Origin: an uncultured Succinatimonas sp.
GTDB taxonomy: Bacteria; Pseudomonadota; Gammaproteobacteria; Enterobacterales; Succinivibrionaceae
NCBI GenBank assembly: GCA_902465145.1
Contig: CABQMD010000057.1
Coordinates: forward strand, 1-6,132
DNA length: 6,132 nucleotides
Reading direction: 5' to 3'
This document shows, in pieces, positions 1 to 5,660 of the stretch (position 1 is its first letter; every line of letters starts with the position of its first letter). Under the pieces are notes generated by a model that made no database searches, was not told the origin of the DNA, and saw nothing but the letters and a program-made list of their open reading frames with translations. Position numbers and translations under genes: made by a program.

Positions 1-672
1 CTGCAAATATTTCAAAGCCTTCAGTCCGTCAGAACATTCGATTACATCAATTCCCAACTGCTTTAAAGCCCCCTTGATCTGTTTGCGGGCTACCATTGAG
101 TCATCCGCTACCAGTACGGTACAGTGCTCGGCCTGGCACTTTCTGGCAAACTCATCGTCCTCAGACAATACCGCAGGTTGCAATTTGATCTTGGCAGGAG
201 AGATCTCGTCCAGAATTTTTTCAACATCGAGAATTTCCACCAACTCTTTGTCGATCTCTGTAACTGCAGTCATGTAATTGCTGTGACCGGCTCCTTTGGG
301 AGGAGGCATGATCTTAGACCAATTCATATTGATGATGCGCTCGACACTGGACACCAAAAACCCCTGAGTAGAACGGTTATATTCTGCAATTATGATGAAA
401 GACTTTTGAGGATCTACTGTCTTAGATCCGCCTATAGCTTGCGCCAAATCTATAACAGAGATGGTCTGACCGCGAATACGAGCCACTCCTATTACGAATT
501 GTTGCAAATGCGGCAGGCGCGTAAGTTGCGGACAGGGTAAAACTTCCCTTACTTTAAACACGTTAATTCCGTAGCGCTGATTTAACCCGGACAGTTTAAA
601 GAGCAACAGCTCCATACGGTTTTGTCCGACGATTTCGGTAAGTTCGTTAACCGAGTCCATTACACCGATCAT
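1..672 (-). CDS. cheV: CheV, chemotaxis coupling protein (CheW domain plus receiver), 3' end missing
   Basis: CheV couples chemoreceptors to the CheA kinase in the cytoplasm through a CheW-like domain and carries a phosphorylatable receiver domain thought to tune adaptation. 224 codons are visible and the gene runs off the left edge; the family is usually about 300 residues, so most of the receiver is missing. Residues about 15-165 are CheW-like, with the typical family stretches GQNRMELLLFKL, RYGINVFKVREV and GVARIRGQTISVIDL. The receiver starts near residue 183 with TVLVADDSMVARKQI, where D190-D191 are the acidic pair; the phospho-accepting Asp lies outside the window. The start at 672 is preferred because GAGG (minus strand) lies about 9 bases upstream and the N terminus matches CheV proteins; an internal ATG at 660 is less likely. 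It is divergent from flgA, as in Vibrio-type polar flagellar loci, where cheR and flgB follow cheV. Family assignment is very secure. Confidence 0.95.
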   Translation of the reverse strand, partial: MIGVMDSVNELTEIVGQNRMELLLFKLSGLNQRYGINVFKVREVLPCPQLTRLPHLQQFVIGVARIRGQTISVIDLAQAIGGSKTVDPQKSFIIIAEYNRSTQGFLVSSVERIINMNWSKIMPPPKGAGHSNYMTAVTEIDKELVEILDVEKILDEISPAKIKLQPAVLSEDDEFARKCQAEHCTVLVADDSMVARKQIKGALKQLGIDVIECSDGLKALKYLQ

Positions 673-680
673 ATTTTTAT

Positions 681-686
681 TCCTCT
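681..686 (-). promoter_or_regulatory. Ribosome binding site of cheV
   Basis: The minus strand reads AGAGGA here, 8 bases before the ATG that starts at 672. This is a good Shine-Dalgarno match and supports 672 over the downstream ATG at 660. Confidence 0.7.
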
Positions 687-793
687 GCCTGAATCAAAAC
701 ATTCGAGGCCGGCTCTTTACCAACCAAGACATCAGGTATCTGTTTATATTATGCAAAAAAAATTTCAAACCAGCTGAGGCTTTCTTCACAAGC

Positions 794-807
794 ACGTCAT
801 TTGACGT
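794..807. promoter_or_regulatory. Operator-like inverted repeat ACGTCA-TT-TGACGT
   Basis: Two perfect 6-base half-sites, separated by two T, sit near the middle of the cheV-flgA divergent region. A compact symmetric dyad in this place suggests a dimeric regulator that could act on both genes. It differs from the FleQ-type box, which has GTCA and TGAC half-sites about six bases apart. The regulator is unknown and the repeat could be coincidental. Confidence 0.35.
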
Positions 808-927
808 CTTGAATTAATGCTTAAGCCAATACGTAGAACCGCTCTGATGTTAAAATCAATTTGAACGCAATTATGTAACAATATTTGAACAATACTGACA
901 ACAAAGCAACAGAAAAGGTGCAACGTG

Positions 928-1623
928 ATGAGATCTTCTCTTCTTTTATTAACGATCCTAAGTACCGTTTGCTTTAGTTTTAATGTACATGCTTCTGCAG
1001 ATGAAGCTAATTTTTTAAAAAAAGCTGCCGAACAATACATGCTGGCGCAATTTCCCAAAGACGGCCCGGGCAGGCTTGAAGCTCAATCAGGGAAAATCGA
1101 CGAAAAACGCGACTACGGCGGCAGATGTGAAGGTTATTTAACCGCACAACTAGTCGGCAAGCGCATTACAAGAAACTCACAAGTAAAACTCTCATGTTCA
1201 AATCCTCAAAATAAATGGGATGTGATAGTTCCGGTAACCGTACGCAGACTAATTCCAACCGTTACAGCATCCACGAATCTGCCAAGACGTACGCTTATAG
1301 AAGCACAAATGCTACAGGAAAGCTGGGTGGATTCTGAACTAAACACACAAGCTGCGGTCACGGACGCATCATTACTCATAGGAAGCCGTTTAAAACGAGA
1401 CATCAAATCAGGTGAACAAATAAAAAACGGTGATTACTGCATGGTCTGCCGCGGAGACAATGTAACCATCGAAGCTCAAACTGCCAATCTGGCCGTTAAA
1501 ACTCAGGGAATAGCGATGGCAGACGGAAATTTGGGTGATCAAATTCAAGTCCGCAACATCAAGAGCAGACGTCTCATAAGTGCCATAGTAAGCTCATCTG
1601 GTACGGTTAAAGTCGGTCTATGA
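928..1623 (+). CDS. flgA: FlgA, flagellar basal-body P-ring assembly chaperone
   Basis: FlgA is a periplasmic chaperone that helps FlgI assemble into the P ring around the flagellar rod. From the ATG at 928 the protein is 231 residues, normal for the family. Residues 1-24 are a signal peptide: Arg2, a hydrophobic core LLLLTILSTVCF, and a probable cut after HASA. Residues about 108-168 match an SAF-type domain. The C-terminal part, with MADGNLGDQIQVRN and a final SGTVKV, is the classic FlgA signature. Cysteine pairs C67/C90 and C171/C174 (YCMVCRGD) could form disulfides; the CxVC-GD motif is, from memory, common in polar-flagellum FlgA proteins. A GTG at 925 directly precedes the ATG and would add one residue; AAGG at 915-918 could serve either, and ATG is preferred. 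In Vibrio-like clusters flgM and flgN would follow; here a tRNA gene follows instead. No clear terminator lies just after the stop. Confidence 0.93.
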   Translation: MRSSLLLLTILSTVCFSFNVHASADEANFLKKAAEQYMLAQFPKDGPGRLEAQSGKIDEKRDYGGRCEGYLTAQLVGKRITRNSQVKLSCSNPQNKWDVIVPVTVRRLIPTVTASTNLPRRTLIEAQMLQESWVDSELNTQAAVTDASLLIGSRLKRDIKSGEQIKNGDYCMVCRGDNVTIEAQTANLAVKTQGIAMADGNLGDQIQVRNIKSRRLISAIVSSSGTVKVGL

Positions 1624-1691
1624 ATATTAGTCACTGATATTTTATACATAAGCTGATATGTACCATCATCTTAAAACAACACCCACCGTTT
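1624..1691 (+). other. Short spacer after flgA with a weak AT-rich hairpin
   Basis: TACATA (1645-1650) and TATGTA (1657-1662) can pair around a 6-base loop. The stem is only A/T with one G-C pair and no T run follows, so it does not look like an intrinsic terminator. Transcripts of flgA may therefore read into the tRNA region and end at the terminator near 1834. Confidence 0.3.
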
Positions 1692-1720
1692 TTGTCACCG
1701 TCAGCACAAACTGTTATAAT
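1692..1720 (+). promoter_or_regulatory. Strong sigma70 promoter of tRNA-Arg
   Basis: The -35 box TTGTCA (1692-1697) has one mismatch to consensus, the -10 box TATAAT (1715-1720) is perfect, and the spacer is exactly 17 bases. The sequence after the -10 is GC-rich (GCGCACC), the kind of discriminator associated with stringent control of stable RNA promoters. Transcription would start near 1727, only a few bases before the mature tRNA 5' end, so the 5' leader would be very short. Confidence 0.85.
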
Positions 1721-1729
1721 GCGCACCGT

Positions 1730-1804
1730 GACCTCATAGTTAAATGGATATAACAAGCCCCTCCTAAGGGCTAGTTGTAGGTTCGATTCCTACTGGGGTC
1801 GCCA
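1730..1804 (+). tRNA. tRNA-Arg with anticodon CCT
   Basis: This is a full cloverleaf of 75 bases with CCA encoded. The acceptor stem is 1730-1736 with 1794-1800 (one G-T pair), the discriminator is G1801 and CCA is 1802-1804. The anticodon stem AGCCC/GGGCT (1756-1760 and 1768-1772) holds the loop CTCCTAA, with anticodon CCT at 1763-1765, reading the AGG codon. The T stem GTAGG/CCTAC (1777-1781 and 1789-1793) holds TTCGATT. The body is very close to the E. coli argW sequence as I remember it. It has its own promoter and terminator. Genes of this type are frequent phage or island attachment sites, but I saw no second copy of the 3' end in this window. Confidence 0.97.
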
Positions 1805-1834
1805 AAAAAGCACGTATCTGGAACGTGCTTTTTT
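1804..1834 (+). terminator. Intrinsic terminator of tRNA-Arg, probably bidirectional
   Basis: GCACGT (1810-1815) pairs with ACGTGC (1823-1828) around a 7-base loop. The stem is flanked by A6 on the left and T6 on the right (1829-1834), which can extend it and supply the U tract. The A tract gives the same arrangement on the minus strand, so it may also stop transcripts coming from the permease operon at 1956. The left A run begins at the last base of the tRNA CCA end. Confidence 0.9.
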
Positions 1835-1955
1835 CTTCAAGGCTTATTAAACACCTCTTATAAGCCGTATTTACAAGCCTTTCCCCCCATAAAAGAGCAT
1901 GGCTCCCCCCCCCGGCATACTTGCGGGGGAGGATAACTTAAGGGAATGACTTTAA
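1835..1955. other. Convergent intergenic spacer with hairpins
   Basis: This stretch lies between the tRNA terminator and the end of the permease gene. GGCTTAT (1841-1847) can pair with ATAAGCC (1860-1866) around a 12-base loop, without a T run. A GC-rich hairpin with a C9 run follows at about 1903-1931. No coding region is supported. Confidence 0.5.
1903..1931 (-). terminator. Possible terminator hairpin after the permease gene, with a nine-base homopolymer
   Basis: On the minus strand, 25 bases after the permease stop, CCCCC then GCA (1929-1922) can pair with TGC then GGGGG (1917-1909) around AGTA, with one bulged base. CTCCCCC/GGGGGAG is an alternative outer register. The stem is strong, but only a poor T-rich stretch (CTCTTTT) follows several bases later, so it may assist termination or protect the RNA 3' end rather than act alone. 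The nine G/C run at 1905-1913 is longer than the five bases it faces. Confidence 0.4.
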
Positions 1956-3170
1956 TCAGTTTTTGTTCATTTCAAAGTGCAATACATCAATATCACCAGT
2001 TTGTTGCTCCTGTATTTTCTTCATACTGCGATGCCAGCGCCATACCAATATCAGTCCCAAAACTGAAGCATAAATCATGTAGCATCCGTATACTCCAGCA
2101 ACTCCCAATTGAAAGTCTCCGCGCTGGGCTATATCGCGTAAAAAAGAGTATTGCCACACTAAAGGCCATATATCGGATATAGTCTTTACCCAATCAGTTA
2201 AAAAAGGGATTGCCATGGTAGAACCACCCAAGATGAACCCAGGCGGTACAAAAAGGATCATGAACCCTGCCCCTGCACCTGGATTGGTGCTGTTCCAAGA
2301 AAGGATCAGGGCAATCATGCCTATACACATACCGGTCGTAATAATTGTCAAAAGATAGAACAACCAATTTCCCTCAAAACGCAACTGTCCGAAATTTATG
2401 AGCACGCAAAAAGCTACGGCAAGACCTGATGCATAAAAAAATACGTATGGCATAAGACGGGCAAACCACGAAGCAACTCCCATCTTAAGACAACGTTCAA
2501 ACTGCCCCGTAACGTTGAGCCTTCCTGTGATCATCAAAGTACTCAATCCCAAATACAACGAAGAGAAGAAAATCGTAATTGCGATCACAAAAGCATTGGT
2601 TGACGAATAAACAGGATCTGACAGTCTTCTTACTCCGAGTGACATAGGAGCAAGCATATTTACAGTGGTATCTTGAGACAAATTACCCATTGCAGCAATT
2701 TTAGGTGCGGCTACCTCTGCACCTTGCTCGGAAATAATTTCATTTAACGTTTCGATGGCAACACCGTTTTGAGCCGAATTGGTGTAATCAGCGTAATAGC
2801 CAAGTTTCATCGAACGCTGTCCGTTCATAAGATTTCTTTCAAGATTTTTAGGAATATAAAGTACACCGATATTGCGGTCATGCATTAACAACGCATTAAC
2901 AGCAACCGGATTTCTAAAAACCTCAGTTACTTCAATATACGATGAAGCATCAAGCTTTTGTATCAGCTCCCGTGAATAACGGCTTGAGTCCAGATCGATC
3001 ACGGCAATATGTCCGTCAAAAACAACCTGATGTTGCAAGAGTATTGAAAAAATAACTGCCGTTACAAGAGAAATCATCAATGACAATTTGTGATAAGGCA
3101 TTGAATGCCCAGAACGCATGACCTCGATTTCTTCACAAAAAGCCGTTTTCATTGCGTTAATCGTGTTCAT
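1956..3170 (-). CDS. ABC-2-type transporter permease (YhhJ-like)
   Basis: This is an inner-membrane permease of the ABC-2 class, which normally works with an ATPase and a HlyD adaptor to export a substrate across the envelope. The 404-residue protein has the usual layout: TM1 at about 29-46, a periplasmic domain at about 50-190 (with AVIDLDSSRYSRELIQKL and IGVLYIPKNLERNLMNG), then five helices near 194-214, 238-260, 268-291, 300-322 and 356-377. The stretch from PPGFILGGSTMAIP to WPLVWQ corresponds to the P-x-SG-x-P region before the last helix in this family. Its ATG overlaps the adaptor gene by 14 bases, and GGAG (3178-3181, minus strand) lies 7 bases upstream, so translation is coupled. 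No nucleotide-binding domain is present in the protein, and none is encoded before the terminator region, so the energy source is not evident. The substrate cannot be predicted. Confidence 0.88.
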   Translation of the reverse strand: MNTINAMKTAFCEEIEVMRSGHSMPYHKLSLMISLVTAVIFSILLQHQVVFDGHIAVIDLDSSRYSRELIQKLDASSYIEVTEVFRNPVAVNALLMHDRNIGVLYIPKNLERNLMNGQRSMKLGYYADYTNSAQNGVAIETLNEIISEQGAEVAAPKIAAMGNLSQDTTVNMLAPMSLGVRRLSDPVYSSTNAFVIAITIFFSSLYLGLSTLMITGRLNVTGQFERCLKMGVASWFARLMPYVFFYASGLAVAFCVLINFGQLRFEGNWLFYLLTIITTGMCIGMIALILSWNSTNPGAGAGFMILFVPPGFILGGSTMAIPFLTDWVKTISDIWPLVWQYSFLRDIAQRGDFQLGVAGVYGCYMIYASVLGLILVWRWHRSMKKIQEQQTGDIDVLHFEMNKN

Positions 3171-4311
3171 CGCTGATCTCCAAAGTCATACCGGTCAAAA
3201 GATCAGGATCACCGTCCACATAAATTCTCATCTTAAAAGAAGTAAGATCAGCTTGTCCCTGCTCTCTGGTCATACGCAAATCAGCAAACGAGGGGGCCGC
3301 CTGAACAAAACGTACTGTTCCGCTGATCTCTCGATCCAAAGCCGGACTAAAGCCGGTGACAATCATCCCTTCTTTATAAAAAGCTGCTACTTTTTCACTT
3401 ATATACACGTCGTAATAACGTCTGTCAGTTTCAAGAGTGATAACAGGTGTTGAAGCCGGGATCATTTCTCCTTCGTCAAAGAGTACCTCCTGAATTTTTC
3501 CGTCTTCAGGAGCATAGAGTTTGGTACGTTTTAACGACAGTTCCAATGTTCCCAGTTGAGCCTGCAAAGCTTTACGCTGAGCCTTGAGCGAATCAAGAGT
3601 ATTGACCAGATTTTCCGTGTCGATCCGTTGTTGTGAAATGGCACACAAAGTCATTCCGGTAGCATCGTGCTCTCTACGTAATTTTTTAAGCTGTGCTTGA
3701 CTGGCACCCAAAGTTAATGCCTGCAGATCCTTTTTTAAGGATGTCAGCGACGACTGTGCCTTTAAATATGTAGCTTTGGCCTGATCATAAGCTGATTTGG
3801 ATACGGCTGAAGCTTTATCGAGCGAAGCGTAACGATGAAACTCTGACGACGCTCTTTCAAATTCAGCCCGTGCACTTTGTTCTTGAGCAAAAAGCTCCTC
3901 AATAGATCTCCAAGCTGAAATTTCCGCAGTACGCAACTTATCACGGGCATTTTCAATATTCAGTTGCTGTGAGGTTATCTGTGCAGACATGCTGTCTATC
4001 TGAGCTTTACAAGATGAAATCGAAAGTAAAAGATCATCCTGATCTAGTTCCAACAACAATTGACCTTTTTTTACATAATCTGATTCGTTTACATGACGTT
4101 TTACAAGTTTTCCACCGACATTTTCAAAGGCAGTACTGATTTCATCGGCTGTCAGTACCCCTGCCTGCAGACGTCTTGCCTGAGTTACTGCATCGGAACG
4201 CTTTCCAAGCATAATGAGCAATGACGCCACACAGATCACAGCCAAAAAAAACATGACCGTACGAAATACAGGTTTTGAGACAACTTGATCAACATTGTTT
4301 TTTAAAGACAT
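3157..4311 (-). CDS. HlyD-family periplasmic adaptor (membrane fusion protein)
   Basis: Membrane fusion proteins link an inner-membrane transporter to an outer-membrane channel. This 384-residue protein has a short cytoplasmic N terminus and one membrane anchor at about 19-36. A first lipoyl-like half lies at about 65-94 (VGGKLVKRHVNESDYVKKG, LLELDQDDL), a long coiled-coil hairpin rich in Gln, Ala and Ser at about 95-262, and the second lipoyl half at about 266-293 (YAPEDGKIQEVLFDEGEMI). A beta-barrel/membrane-proximal part follows to about 380, with the typical GMTLEI near the end. This is a complete YhiI/YbhG-type architecture. The permease gene overlaps its 3' end by 14 bases, so the two are a pair. 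The ribosome site is weak: GGGA about 11 bases before the ATG. A perfect 8-bp hairpin lies 30 bases upstream of the start and may influence expression. No TolC-like gene is seen here. Confidence 0.92.
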   Translation of the reverse strand: MSLKNNVDQVVSKPVFRTVMFFLAVICVASLLIMLGKRSDAVTQARRLQAGVLTADEISTAFENVGGKLVKRHVNESDYVKKGQLLLELDQDDLLLSISSCKAQIDSMSAQITSQQLNIENARDKLRTAEISAWRSIEELFAQEQSARAEFERASSEFHRYASLDKASAVSKSAYDQAKATYLKAQSSLTSLKKDLQALTLGASQAQLKKLRREHDATGMTLCAISQQRIDTENLVNTLDSLKAQRKALQAQLGTLELSLKRTKLYAPEDGKIQEVLFDEGEMIPASTPVITLETDRRYYDVYISEKVAAFYKEGMIVTGFSPALDREISGTVRFVQAAPSFADLRMTREQGQADLTSFKMRIYVDGDPDLLTGMTLEISDEHD

Positions 4312-4340
4312 TTTTCAAAATTCCCAAAAAATCTACTTTA

Positions 4341-4363
4341 TTAAGGGCAAACAAAGCCCTTAA
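4341..4363 (-). repeat. Perfect 8-bp hairpin in the HlyD gene leader
   Basis: TTAAGGGC and GCCCTTAA are exact complements around a 7-base loop (TTTGTTT on the minus strand). It ends 29 bases before the adaptor start codon, and T-rich sequence follows it on the minus strand (TAAAGTAGATTTTTT). It could be an operator, an RNA-stability element or a weak attenuator; the T run starts about 10 bases after the stem, too far for a typical terminator. Confidence 0.5.
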
Positions 4364-4487
4364 GGACAAAAGTCGGAGAAAAGCAGGAAAAATGTCAATC
4401 AAACAAAATTGCACGGGAAACGCCGCAACTGCGGATCAAGCCCAAAGGCATGATCTGTTGCATGTACGGTTTGCTGTCTAGCATTTT

Positions 4488-4538
4488 AAAAGGAGAGTTC
4501 CTTTTCCTAAGGTGGCGGCCGACGCCCTTGTCGCGGCC
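4488..4538 (-). terminator. Possible composite terminator after the TRAP-like lipoprotein gene
   Basis: On the minus strand, about 30 bases past the lipoprotein stop, GGCC (4538-4535) and GAC (4523-4521) segments can form a GC-rich stem, GGCC..GAC / GTC.GGCC, with a two-base bulge at 4533-4534. It is followed by AAAAGGA-ACTC-TCCTTTT (4505-4488), a perfect 7-bp hairpin whose 3' arm ends in TTTT. Either could end the transcript, but the second is AT-rich and weak and the first has no adjacent T run. Confidence 0.4.
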
Positions 4539-4570
4539 TGTAGTGCTATTTTAACTCACAATTAAAGAAA

Positions 4571-5656
4571 TTAGGGCATTTCAGAAATTTGACGCAGTTC
4601 CGTCGCTGCTGCCTCTGCTGCTTTCTGCTCTGCCTGATGCTTCATCACTTCTTGAGTAATTTCACGCATCAACGCAGCCTGTACCGGCAGATGCTTCAAA
4701 TAGAAATTGCGCACATATTTTGCTTTTTCAGCAAAAAGATCGGGATCCGGTTCTACTATTCTCATGAAATTGGCATGCTTCAAACGAGAAAGATCGATTT
4801 CTTCAAGTTCGCCCGTAAGATCACGTACAAACATCCCCGCTTTTTTGGCAGCCTGATGTACCCAATGCTTTTCCTTCTGAGTCAATTTATCCCAAACAGC
4901 CAATGAAAAAAGCAACACGTAATTCATGCGAGCATGATTGGTAATGGACAAAAAATGCATGTTTTCATAAAGACGGTTCGACACTATCATGGAGATCGGG
5001 AGCATGATCCCGTCCAAATAGCCGTGACGCAGGGCATAGATCCCGCTGGTGAACGACATTTCGCACGGTATGGCATCCATAGCCAGCAAAAATTCGTTGT
5101 CAGGTCCCATTCCGCATACCCATACATGCTGATCTTTTAAATCAGCAGGACTCAATACCTGATGATCACGCATCAGAAACTGTAAATAACCGCCGTACCA
5201 GATATCTACTCCGACAAGGCGGGTATCCAGTCTGGGAATATCCTGTAATATCTGCTTAATCAGCGGGCTGCCCGGTGCCATCACTCTTTCCATGACCTTA
5301 GGGCGCATAAGGTAAGGCACGGCTACCAAAAGCGGACCTTTCGTCATGCTTCCTAATTGATTGACGGGAACAAGACACATGTCTAAAGTGTTCATCACCG
5401 TTTCCAGCATCAGCTCTGAATTTACGGAGAATTGAGAGTGGCGCTGTTCAACCAGAGTTATCTTGCCTCCTGAATAGTTTTCCAATTCTTTAGACATAAC
5501 TTTCATGGCTTCAACAAATGGACGGTAGCTCACATCTTCAAGTGCATAACTTAAAATCAGCTGTTTTTCCCTTTCTGGGTAAACTTTCGCTGTTTCATCT
5601 TTGTCACAACCTGTGCACAACAAGATCGAACACAGTAAAAAAACGATGAATTTCAT
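4571..5656 (-). CDS. TRAP-type (DctP-like) solute-binding lipoprotein, apparently without its transporter
   Basis: DctP-family proteins capture organic acids or similar ligands in the periplasm for TRAP transporters. This 361-residue protein shows the fold's landmarks: a C4-type start near 33-50, YSGGKITLVEQ (61-71), TLDMCLVPVNQLGS (90-103), an S-P-A-D-L-K box (169-174) and YALRHGYLDGIMLP (207-220). The N terminus is a lipoprotein-like signal: Lys2, hydrophobic residues, LLCTGC with Cys17 as the likely lipid site (the -3 residue is Cys, so the lipobox is imperfect). Two family hallmarks are altered: the Arg after the DLKG box (usually KIRV) is Trp179 in HVWV, and the usual DGQENP is DGIMLP. 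The C-terminal 35 residues are an Ala/Glu/Gln-rich helical tail. It begins 4 bases after the flrC-like stop with only a weak ribosome site, suggesting translational coupling. No DctQ or DctM gene is adjacent. Ligand binding, sensing or a structural role are all possible. Confidence 0.8.
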   Translation of the reverse strand: MKFIVFLLCSILLCTGCDKDETAKVYPEREKQLILSYALEDVSYRPFVEAMKVMSKELENYSGGKITLVEQRHSQFSVNSELMLETVMNTLDMCLVPVNQLGSMTKGPLLVAVPYLMRPKVMERVMAPGSPLIKQILQDIPRLDTRLVGVDIWYGGYLQFLMRDHQVLSPADLKDQHVWVCGMGPDNEFLLAMDAIPCEMSFTSGIYALRHGYLDGIMLPISMIVSNRLYENMHFLSITNHARMNYVLLFSLAVWDKLTQKEKHWVHQAAKKAGMFVRDLTGELEEIDLSRLKHANFMRIVEPDPDLFAEKAKYVRNFYLKHLPVQAALMREITQEVMKHQAEQKAAEAAATELRQISEMP

Positions 5657-5660
5657 AAGC

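Larger units (their letters stand above)
673..927. promoter_or_regulatory. Divergent control region between cheV and flgA
   Basis: This gap of about 250 bases must hold the promoters of both cheV (minus) and flgA (plus). It contains an A8 tract (755-762), a TATAAA/CATAAT-like AT-rich patch for the minus strand at about 743-753, and a perfect 6-bp dyad ACGTCA-TT-TGACGT at 794-807. I could not find a convincing sigma70 -35/-10 pair, a good sigma28 site, or a sigma54 -24/-12 element on either strand, so no specific promoter is called. No gene is supported in the gap; the minus-strand reading frame from 1058 down to 786 lies mostly on top of flgA and has no family signature. Confidence 0.5.
4312..4570. 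other. Hairpin-rich intergenic region before the HlyD gene
   Basis: These 259 bases separate the TRAP-like lipoprotein gene from the adaptor gene. I see no convincing coding region; the plus-strand frame at 4275-4481 has no family features and overlaps the adaptor start. The stretch is rich in inverted repeats: 4341-4363 (8 bp, perfect), 4423-4434 (CCGC-AACT-GCGG), 4434-4455 (GATCA/TGATC plus GCC/GGC with one A-A mismatch and loop CAAA), 4472-4483 (TGCT/AGCA), 4488-4505 (AAAAGGA/TCCTTTT) and a GC-rich set at 4514-4538. It must carry the end of the lipoprotein transcript and probably the adaptor promoter; a minus-strand TTGACA lies at 4398-4393 but has no -10 box at the proper distance. A structured leader or small RNA is possible, strand unknown. 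Confidence 0.5.

Noticed and set aside
124..540. Plus-strand ORF of 138 codons opposite cheV
   Set aside because: It is antisense to the well-supported CheW domain of CheV and has no family signature.
711..728. GG-N10-GC spacing on the minus strand, suggesting a sigma54 promoter 30-50 bases before cheV
   Set aside because: Only the invariant GG and GC and a few flanking bases fit; the -12 part reads GAGCC rather than TTGCA and the -24 part lacks GCAC. Too weak to call.
786..1058. Minus-strand ORF of 90 codons
   Set aside because: It lies across the flgA start and signal peptide on the opposite strand, has no recognisable domain and is cysteine-rich in a way typical of shadow frames.
1730..1804. 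Attachment site of an integrated element at the tRNA 3' end
   Set aside because: No integrase gene and no repeat of the tRNA 3' end could be found in the window.
4455..4475. GTACGGTTT resembling the end of group II intron domain V
   Set aside because: The matching 5' arm of domain V is absent and no intron-encoded protein is present.
4275..4481. Plus-strand ORF of 68 codons over the HlyD start and the intergenic region
   Set aside because: No ribosome site, no domain, low-complexity basic composition; it overlaps the adaptor's 5' end on the other strand.
4361..4500. Several GGA motifs on the plus strand, suggesting a CsrB-like RNA
   Set aside because: Only about five GGA motifs occur, they are not clearly in hairpin loops, and no promoter or strong terminator frames them on that strand.
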